NCBI GenBank assembly: GCA_902467875.1
Contig: CABQWP010000003.1
Location: 1 to 64,000, forward strand
Length of the DNA: 64,000 nt
Direction: 5' to 3'
Source of the DNA: an uncultured Collinsella sp.
GTDB lineage: Bacteria > Actinomycetota > Coriobacteriia > Coriobacteriales > Coriobacteriaceae
The notes below the pieces were generated by a model. The model saw only the letters and a program-made list of their open reading frames with translations, did no database searches and was not told the DNA's origin. Shown here piece by piece: positions 58,842 through 64,000 of the stretch (its first letter is position 1; every line of letters begins with the position of its first letter). Position numbers and translations under genes: made by a program.

Positions 58842-60575
58842 CTACATCTCGCCGAGCATGATCCAGGCAGAGCTGTCCTGCGCGAGCCTGCCGTCTGCAA
58901 GCGGTGATGAGGTGAGCAGGACCCTGCCCGCCGGCAGCTCCACAGGTGCTGCACCGAAGTTCGTCACACACGCCCAGCCGTTATCGCGGCGATAGGCGAT
59001 GACGCCGCCCTCAGCGCCCTCGGCACCATCCGCAAGACCGGTGCGCCCGTCAAGATCGAGCCACGCAAGATCGTTGGCGCACCCGCGCAGCTTGCGCCGC
59101 AGCCAGAGGGCGTCACGATAGAGCGCAAGCATCGATGTCGGGTCCGCTTCTTCCTTATCGGCAGCATAATCGGAAAACCATGCAGGCTGCGGCAGATGAG
59201 GCGCTGCATCGGCGTCTGCCGGCGAAAACCCAAACGATCCGCCATGCGCGGGATCGTCCGCTGCCACCCACGGCAGGGGCACACGACAGCCGTCGCGCCC
59301 CTTCTCACGCTTCGGTCCGTGCGTATTGGTCGCAGTAGGGTCTTCGAGTGCAGCCCACGGGATATCAGCCACCTCAAAAAGGCCGAGCTCCTCACCCTGA
59401 TACACGTATGCCGAGCCCGGAAGCGCCAGCTCAAGCAAAAGGGCCGCCCGCGCGCGGCGCTCGCCGAGTTCACGGTCCTCGTCATAAGACGACCCGTCGC
59501 GCAAGAGCCAGTCGAGCGCAATCTGGTGGTAGCGCGTCGCCTTGATTTGCGGCAGGGCATAGCGTGTCGCCACGCGCGGCACGTCGTGGTTGGAGAGTAC
59601 CCAGGTCGAGGCGGAATCGGATTCGACGGCTGCCTTCAAGCCCTTCTCGATTGCAGTGTGCATGTCATCATAGGTCCAAGTGGCCTTGGCAAACTCAAAG
59701 TTGAATGTCTGGCCAAGCTCGCTGGGACGCGCGTAGAGATACTGGCGCTCGGGCAGCACCCACGCCTCGGCAACGGCACTGCGCGGCGGATTATAGCGGT
59801 CGAACACGCGGCGCCACTCGCGATAGATCTCGTGGACCTCATTGCGGTCCCACAGCGGATGGGTGCCGTCGTCAACCATGTCATCGCCCTCGGCGAGATG
59901 CCACCGGTCGAGGTCATCGCGGTCGAGATCCTTGGCGAGACCCTGCGCCACATCAATGCGAAAGCCGTCGACGCCTCGATCGCTCCAAAACGCCAGGACG
60001 TCGCAAAAGAGCGCGTGAACCTCAGGGCATGACCAGTCAAAGTCCGGCTGCTCGGGCGTAAACATGTGCAGATACCACTGACCGTCCGCAACACGCGTCC
60101 ATGCGGGGCCGCCAAAGTTGGCATTCCAATTGGTGGGAGGCAGCTCGCCATGCTCGCCGCGACCATCGCGGAAGATATAACGGGCGCGTTCGGGCGATCC
60201 GGGGCCGGCGGCAAGAGCGGCTTTGAACCAGGGGTGCTGGTTGGATGAATGGTTGGGCACGATGTCGACGATGACCTTGATGCCGCGCGCGTGAGCCGCA
60301 GCGATCATGTCATCGAAGTCGTCAAGCGAGCCGAGACGTGGGTCGACATCGCAGTAGTCCGCCACATCATAGCCGCCATCGACAAGAGGCGAAGGGTAAA
60401 ACGGGCTCAGCCAGATGGCCTCGATACCCAGTCGCTCAAGATAGTCCATCTGCTGGGTAATGCCCGCGATATCGCCCAGACCCGAACCAGTCGAATCCTT
60501 AAACGAGCGCGGGTAGATCTGATAGATCGCGGCATCGGACATCCACGAGCGCGAAGAAGACTTTTCTGTAGCCAT
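58842..60575 (-). CDS. GH13 alpha-glucosidase (oligo-1,6-glucosidase type)
   Basis: The 577-residue glycoside hydrolase has the four GH13 motifs: VDIVPNHSS, GFRIDVAQG with the nucleophile Asp, AEAWVLP with the acid-base Glu, and LSNHDVPR with the third Asp. The start SDAAIYQIYPRSFKDSTGSG and short size fit oligo-1,6-glucosidase or alpha-glucosidase in the cytoplasm. No signal peptide is present. GGGAGA precedes the ATG at 60575. It stands alone between tRNA clusters that share identical tRNA-Gly genes. Confidence 0.9.
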   Translation of the reverse strand: MATEKSSSRSWMSDAAIYQIYPRSFKDSTGSGLGDIAGITQQMDYLERLGIEAIWLSPFYPSPLVDGGYDVADYCDVDPRLGSLDDFDDMIAAAHARGIKVIVDIVPNHSSNQHPWFKAALAAGPGSPERARYIFRDGRGEHGELPPTNWNANFGGPAWTRVADGQWYLHMFTPEQPDFDWSCPEVHALFCDVLAFWSDRGVDGFRIDVAQGLAKDLDRDDLDRWHLAEGDDMVDDGTHPLWDRNEVHEIYREWRRVFDRYNPPRSAVAEAWVLPERQYLYARPSELGQTFNFEFAKATWTYDDMHTAIEKGLKAAVESDSASTWVLSNHDVPRVATRYALPQIKATRYHQIALDWLLRDGSSYDEDRELGERRARAALLLELALPGSAYVYQGEELGLFEVADIPWAALEDPTATNTHGPKREKGRDGCRVPLPWVAADDPAHGGSFGFSPADADAAPHLPQPAWFSDYAADKEEADPTSMLALYRDALWLRRKLRGCANDLAWLDLDGRTGLADGAEGAEGGVIAYRRDNGWACVTNFGAAPVELPAGRVLLTSSPLADGRLAQDSSAWIMLGEM

Positions 60576-60716
60576 GGGGCGTATCTCCCTTGCAACGAGG
60601 TTATGCGAGATGCCCACGATGATACGCCCAAAGCGGACATTCGCGACAAACAACGCCACAGCCACGCCCCAAAACGATCGCTCCCTCGCGGGTTCGAGCC
60701 CAGGCGACGGGTACGA

Positions 60717-60748
60717 AAAAGCCCGGCTACCGTAGTAGTCGGGCTGTT
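60717..60748 (-). terminator. Terminator after tRNA-Gly copy 2
   Basis: On the minus strand AGCCCGACTAC-TACG-GTAGCCGGGCT is followed by TTTTT, six bases after the CCA. Confidence 0.88.
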
Positions 60749-60753
60749 ACGTT

Positions 60754-60829
60754 TGGAGCGGACAACGGGGCTCGAACCCGCGACCCCAACCTTGGCAAGG
60801 TTGTGCTCTACCAACTGAGCCATGTCCGC
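60754..60829 (-). tRNA. tRNA-Gly (GCC), copy 2
   Basis: Same 76-base sequence and CCA end as copy 1. A terminator lies on each side. Confidence 0.95.
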
Positions 60830-60833
60830 ATAT

Positions 60834-60862
60834 GTAAAACAAAACGGGCGCCGGAGCGCCCG
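60834..60862 (-). terminator. Terminator between tRNA-Cys and tRNA-Gly copy 2
   Basis: On the minus strand CGGGCG-CTCCGG-CGCCCG is followed by TTTTGTTTTA, only five bases before the tRNA-Gly 5' end. Confidence 0.85.
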
Positions 60863-60871
60863 GATGTTGCC

Positions 60872-60945
60872 TGGAGGCGAAGCCCGGATTCGAACCGGGG
60901 GTAAAGGCTTTGCAGGCCTCTGCCTTACCACTTGGCCACTTCGCC
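60872..60945 (-). tRNA. tRNA-Cys (GCA)
   Basis: Acceptor GGCGAAG/CTTCGCC, anticodon loop CTGCAAA with GCA, T-loop GTTCGAATC, encoded CCA. Its 5' end touches the T run of the hairpin at 60946-60969. Confidence 0.95.
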
Positions 60946-60969
60946 GAAAAAGGACCGCCTAAACGGTCC
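60946..60969 (-). terminator. Terminator-like hairpin before tRNA-Cys
   Basis: On the minus strand GGACCG-TTTAGG-CGGTCC is followed by TTTTTC, and then directly by the mature tRNA-Cys. Confidence 0.75.
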
Positions 60970-60979
60970 GGAAATGCAA

Positions 60980-61055
60980 TGGAGCGGACAACGGGGCTCG
61001 AACCCGCGACCCCAACCTTGGCAAGGTTGTGCTCTACCAACTGAGCCATGTCCGC
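60980..61055 (-). tRNA. tRNA-Gly (GCC), copy 3
   Basis: Identical to copies 1 and 2, with encoded CCA. It is the first tRNA of the second cluster, 12 bases after its promoter's -10. Confidence 0.95.
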
Positions 61056-61067
61056 TTGCGGGTTATT

Positions 61068-61096
61068 AATTTACGCGAGTTGTCCAAAAGACGCAA
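61068..61096 (-). promoter_or_regulatory. Promoter of the tRNA-Gly/Cys/Gly cluster
   Basis: TTGCGT (61091-61096) and TAAATT (61068-61073) have a 17-base spacer and an upstream AAAAAAGTAC run. The same arrangement is found in the island promoter at 24663-24691. Confidence 0.7.
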
Positions 61097-61160
61097 GTAC
61101 TTTTTTCAAAAAACTTGTCTGCCGCATGTTCTTAATAGCCAAACGCGCTAAAGCGATTGG

Positions 61161-61907
61161 CTAGGCACACGATTCCAGCGCTCCGCTAAACAGCTTCACC
61201 ATCTGCACGCGCGTGCCGGCGCCGTCCGTACGACGAGCAACCTCCACGTTATCGACGAGCATACGCATAAGCTTGATACCACGGCCGCGTTCCTCAGATG
61301 CAACCGGCTCGCTCGTTTCATCGATAGAATAGCCGGCACCTCGATCAAGCACCTCAACCACAACGCGATCGCCATAGGCCTGAACCGTCAGGACGCACCC
61401 GATACCGCCCGCATGGTCATAGGCATTACCCAGCGCCTCCCCCGACGCCAATGCGACATCGTAGCGCTCGTCACGGCGCAACGGAAGCGATTCAAGGAGT
61501 TCGGCGATGCGATGTCGGTAGTATGGAAGATTCTCGATACCCTGACGGACCTCGACGCTCTTACTCCAGCGAGGCAGCTCCCCCACCGGAATGGCGGGAA
61601 TAGACTCCCGTGCCGGCCCCGCGACATGAAGGATATCGACAAGACGAGCAATCTCCAAAAAGCGAACAACTTCACCTGATGCATTGACGAGCGAAAGCAG
61701 GCCTTCTCGCCTCATGAGCTCACGAGCGCGCGTAAGCAGGAATGCCAAGCCCGTCGAATCGATAAAGCTAACAGCCTGACAGTTGATGACAACACGACGC
61801 ACGCCGCGGCCAATCAAAGCATCCAACCGCCGACGCAGCGCAGGCACCGTGGCGATGTCGATATCGCCTGGTGGCGTCAAAACCGCTATGTCATTCCACT
61901 CATTCAT
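61161..61907 (-). CDS. Fusion of anti-sigma-factor antagonist and anti-sigma kinase (SpoIIAA-SpoIIAB type)
   Basis: The 248-residue protein joins a STAS domain (residues 1-100: DIDIATVPALRRRLDALIG, then NCQAVSFIDSTGLAFLLTRA with the phosphorylatable Ser) to a GHKL ATPase domain (about 125-245: VALASGEALGNAYDHAGGIG with the ATP-Mg Asn, and ERGRGIKLMRMLVDNVEV). Normally these are separate proteins of a partner-switching pathway. A SpoIIE-type phosphatase is encoded 78 bases upstream on the same strand, so all three activities lie in two genes. The sigma factor concerned is not in view. Confidence 0.87.
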   Translation of the reverse strand: MNEWNDIAVLTPPGDIDIATVPALRRRLDALIGRGVRRVVINCQAVSFIDSTGLAFLLTRARELMRREGLLSLVNASGEVVRFLEIARLVDILHVAGPARESIPAIPVGELPRWSKSVEVRQGIENLPYYRHRIAELLESLPLRRDERYDVALASGEALGNAYDHAGGIGCVLTVQAYGDRVVVEVLDRGAGYSIDETSEPVASEERGRGIKLMRMLVDNVEVARRTDGAGTRVQMVKLFSGALESCA

Positions 61908-61985
61908 ACGACCATGGTTCCCCAAAAAAGCCCACTCGATGCATTCGTTTCCCCAACCGTGCGGATTCAGCCCGTTCAGCGCCGT

Positions 61986-64000
61986 CTATGAACGACCCCG
62001 TAAAAACTCAAGGGACACCAATGCAATGTCATCGTCCAGCGCCGATTCGGTAAATCGGTCAAGCTCGCCCAAGACCTTGCCGCAAATGCCCGACACGCCC
62101 TCCCCCGAAACAGAAAGCAGAAGATCGCGCAAGCGCTGCTCGCCAAAGAACGCTCCGGTGCGGTCGCGGGCCTCAATCGTTCCATCCGTATACATGAAGA
62201 GCATGTCGCCGGGGGCGAACGTAAACACGCCTGTCTCGTACACCATACTCTCAAAGGCACCGATTACACCCGATTGGCATCCAAGTAGCTCGACCTCTCC
62301 CCCACGAGCCTCGCCGCCACCCAGTGGCATCGACTCTGGCCTGATGACCATGGTCGGAGGATGGCCCGCCGAACAATACGTTGCGCGTCCGGCTTTCAGG
62401 TCAATCTTGGCGATAAAGGCTGTCACGAACGTCTCGACCCTCGAAAAGCCCATGAGCATACTGTTAAGGGAGCGTGCCATGCGGGCCGGTCCAGCGCCCT
62501 CCCACGCATATGCCGTCAGAGCCGTCTTGACGAGCGCGGACATCGATGCGGCCTCAATGCCTTTGCCAGACACATCACCCAGAATCATGACGGCGCAGTC
62601 GTCGGGAAGACGGATGAGCGTATAGAAATCGCCGCCGACCAACGCCGAGTTCGTGGCCGACAGGTACACCGAATCGGTTGCGATACCCGGAACATCCCCC
62701 AGGGAATTTCTCATGCCGATCTGAAGGGTCTGAGCGATATGACGCTCCTCGCGCTTTTGAGATTCACCTTCGTAGATCAGTTCAAAGTCATGCGCCAAGT
62801 GCACCAAGTAGTCATATTCAAGGTCATCAATCGGCTCTTGGCTGCCATCACGAAGCAGTAGCGCGCGCGTCGTCGGGCTCTTCGCAACAGAAGCGGGAAC
62901 AATTGCGTCGTTACTGTGCTTGCCATCACCCTTAGAGCGTGGTCGCCCCGCCTCGATGCCGGAGTCGACGTAGAGACCTTGACAAGGCAGACCATGCGCC
63001 CTAAGCCAGCCTCCCATAGGCATCGATTCGTCAACGCGAGTTATACGGACGTGTTTAAGGTCCTCGGCACTCGTACCGCCCAAAACAGATGCCTCAAAGC
63101 CATCAGGGCCAGCCCCCAGACGTGCCGCTGGCGCCGTCGTGGAAAAGAAAAGCTTCTCGGGATCGTCCGGCAAAGCAACGCGACTGCCGCCTTCAAAATC
63201 TATGACGTAGGAATCCAGACTGGCGTCATACTCAACAGGGCAAAAATGGCAGTTGAGCATATTGCAGATCTCGGACGATACCGCCTGGGTAGCCGCGACG
63301 GAATCGTCTAGAAAGGTAAACAACTCATCACGTAAGACATTGAGCGAGCGGCCAAGCTCGGCCGTGCGACGAGAGCGAAGACTCGATGCCATGCCGACCA
63401 GTTGGATAGACAAGTAATCGCAAATGACCTCGAGTACATTAACGTCATAGGCGAGCGGTGCCTGGGGGCGTTTCCAACCAACTTCCAGCACGCCAAGGAT
63501 CTGCGTACCGTAAAAAACGGGAAGACAGATCTCGCTGCGGTACGGAGGCATATCCTGCATGCGCAACAGGTGCTTAGAACGATTGTCCAGGTCCATAAAC
63601 ATACCGGAGGCGGCCTTATCACCCTTAAGGTCCTGTTGAATCGACAAGCGACAGGCACGCGACTCACGAAGAACATACGTCGGAATGCCAGCGCCATACG
63701 GCAAAAACTCAGGCAGGTAGCTGTCGTACAGCTCCTTGGAAACACCGCGAAGTTTAAAACCGCCGCTCTCAGAAAAATAGATAGCAGCACCCGAAGCATC
63801 GAGCGTTCCTACAAGCTGGTTCAAAACGGTATCAAGTAGGCTGGGCAGCTCATCGGAGCCCACGGTACTCATAATGACCGAGAGCGTGCCAGAGAGGCGC
63901 TTGTTAGCCACTCTAAGCTCCGAAAGAGCACGCTTGAGCTGACGGTCGTGCGAATACTGTTCTTCGATGCTATGGAGCGCCACCAGGACACGTGGCGCGC
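61986..64000 (-). CDS. GAF-domain PP2C phosphatase, SpoIIE/RsbU type (5' end beyond window)
   Basis: The visible 670 residues show a coiled start (LKRALSELRVANKRLSGTLS), a GAF domain at about 40-200 (LDTVLNQLVGTLDASGAAIY, LPVFYGTQILGVLEVGW), a middle linker, and a SpoIIE phosphatase domain from about 420 (ATNSALVGGDFYTLIRL, MILGDVSGKGIEAASMSAL, YCSAGHPPTMVI, LFMYTDGTIEARDRTGAFFG). The metal-binding Asp residues are present. It would dephosphorylate the STAS partner encoded next. The frame stays open to the window edge, so a further domain or the true start lies outside; a GTG at 63983 is a possible start. Confidence 0.88.
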   Translation of the reverse strand, partial: APRVLVALHSIEEQYSHDRQLKRALSELRVANKRLSGTLSVIMSTVGSDELPSLLDTVLNQLVGTLDASGAAIYFSESGGFKLRGVSKELYDSYLPEFLPYGAGIPTYVLRESRACRLSIQQDLKGDKAASGMFMDLDNRSKHLLRMQDMPPYRSEICLPVFYGTQILGVLEVGWKRPQAPLAYDVNVLEVICDYLSIQLVGMASSLRSRRTAELGRSLNVLRDELFTFLDDSVAATQAVSSEICNMLNCHFCPVEYDASLDSYVIDFEGGSRVALPDDPEKLFFSTTAPAARLGAGPDGFEASVLGGTSAEDLKHVRITRVDESMPMGGWLRAHGLPCQGLYVDSGIEAGRPRSKGDGKHSNDAIVPASVAKSPTTRALLLRDGSQEPIDDLEYDYLVHLAHDFELIYEGESQKREERHIAQTLQIGMRNSLGDVPGIATDSVYLSATNSALVGGDFYTLIRLPDDCAVMILGDVSGKGIEAASMSALVKTALTAYAWEGAGPARMARSLNSMLMGFSRVETFVTAFIAKIDLKAGRATYCSAGHPPTMVIRPESMPLGGGEARGGEVELLGCQSGVIGAFESMVYETGVFTFAPGDMLFMYTDGTIEARDRTGAFFGEQRLRDLLLSVSGEGVSGICGKVLGELDRFTESALDDDIALVSLEFLRGRS

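Overview
The window looks like a chromosomal segment of a strictly anaerobic, GC-rich gut actinobacterium of the class Coriobacteriia, most like Collinsella. This is inferred from the base composition, strong GGAGG-type ribosome sites with frequent GTG and TTG starts, an oxygen-sensitive class III ribonucleotide reductase, a DUF3793 protein beside a flavodoxin, and actinobacterial-type LexA and CsoR operators. No rRNA, phage structural gene, transposase or CRISPR array was found. Five tRNA genes are present.

Layout. 0.1-7 kb (minus strand): nucleoid-associated protein, a lipase-like hydrolase flanked by direct repeats, L-lactate dehydrogenase, an aminotransferase and NAD synthetase. 7-13 kb: a membrane protein with a Ser/Thr tail, a two-domain protein of unknown role, the ABC-F factor EttA, an SdpI/ArsR pair, and a very small membrane-peptide gene with a converging antisense RNA (candidate type I toxin-antitoxin). 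13-21.7 kb: TcdA, TatD, a 233-bp element with perfect 31-bp inverted ends, then a six-gene fructosamine (frl-type) catabolic locus with its own transporter, amidohydrolase and GntR regulator. 21.8-24.3 kb: two HAD phosphatases and DeoC.

24.5-28.0 kb is the most unusual part. A 3.5-kb island sits exactly at the 3' end of pgi. The end of pgi plus its terminator is present a second time on the far side, about 78% identical, with only synonymous differences in the ten matching codons. The island carries an unknown protein, a ClpP-like serine protease and a soluble VirD4/TraG-like ATPase that has lost its membrane anchor, and no integrase.

28-45 kb: pgi, an orphan dehydrogenase domain, a LexA-controlled Y-family polymerase/YolD operon, a copper-type HMA protein, DUF3793 with flavodoxin, a polar amino-acid ABC transporter whose permease carries an added outer domain, endonuclease IV, two oxidoreductases, a ketopantoate-reductase-like enzyme, a secreted protein, and O-acetylhomoserine sulfhydrylase with a possible leader peptide. 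45-58 kb: LysR regulator, RNase HI, acylphosphatase, a Fur-family regulator, an FKBP/UreE-like metallochaperone pair, M19 dipeptidase, a YgjP-like peptidase, pterin genes folB and folE around an HD hydrolase, and nrdD-nrdG under paired NrdR-type boxes. 58.5-64 kb: tRNA-Val, tRNA-Cys and three identical tRNA-Gly genes around a GH13 alpha-glucosidase, then a SpoIIAA-SpoIIAB fusion and a SpoIIE-type phosphatase cut by the window edge.

Much of the non-coding space is palindromic repeat DNA. At least five elements are built on a GGGACA core, two related palindromes flank one oxidoreductase gene, and two long structured hairpins lie between nrdD and nrdG.
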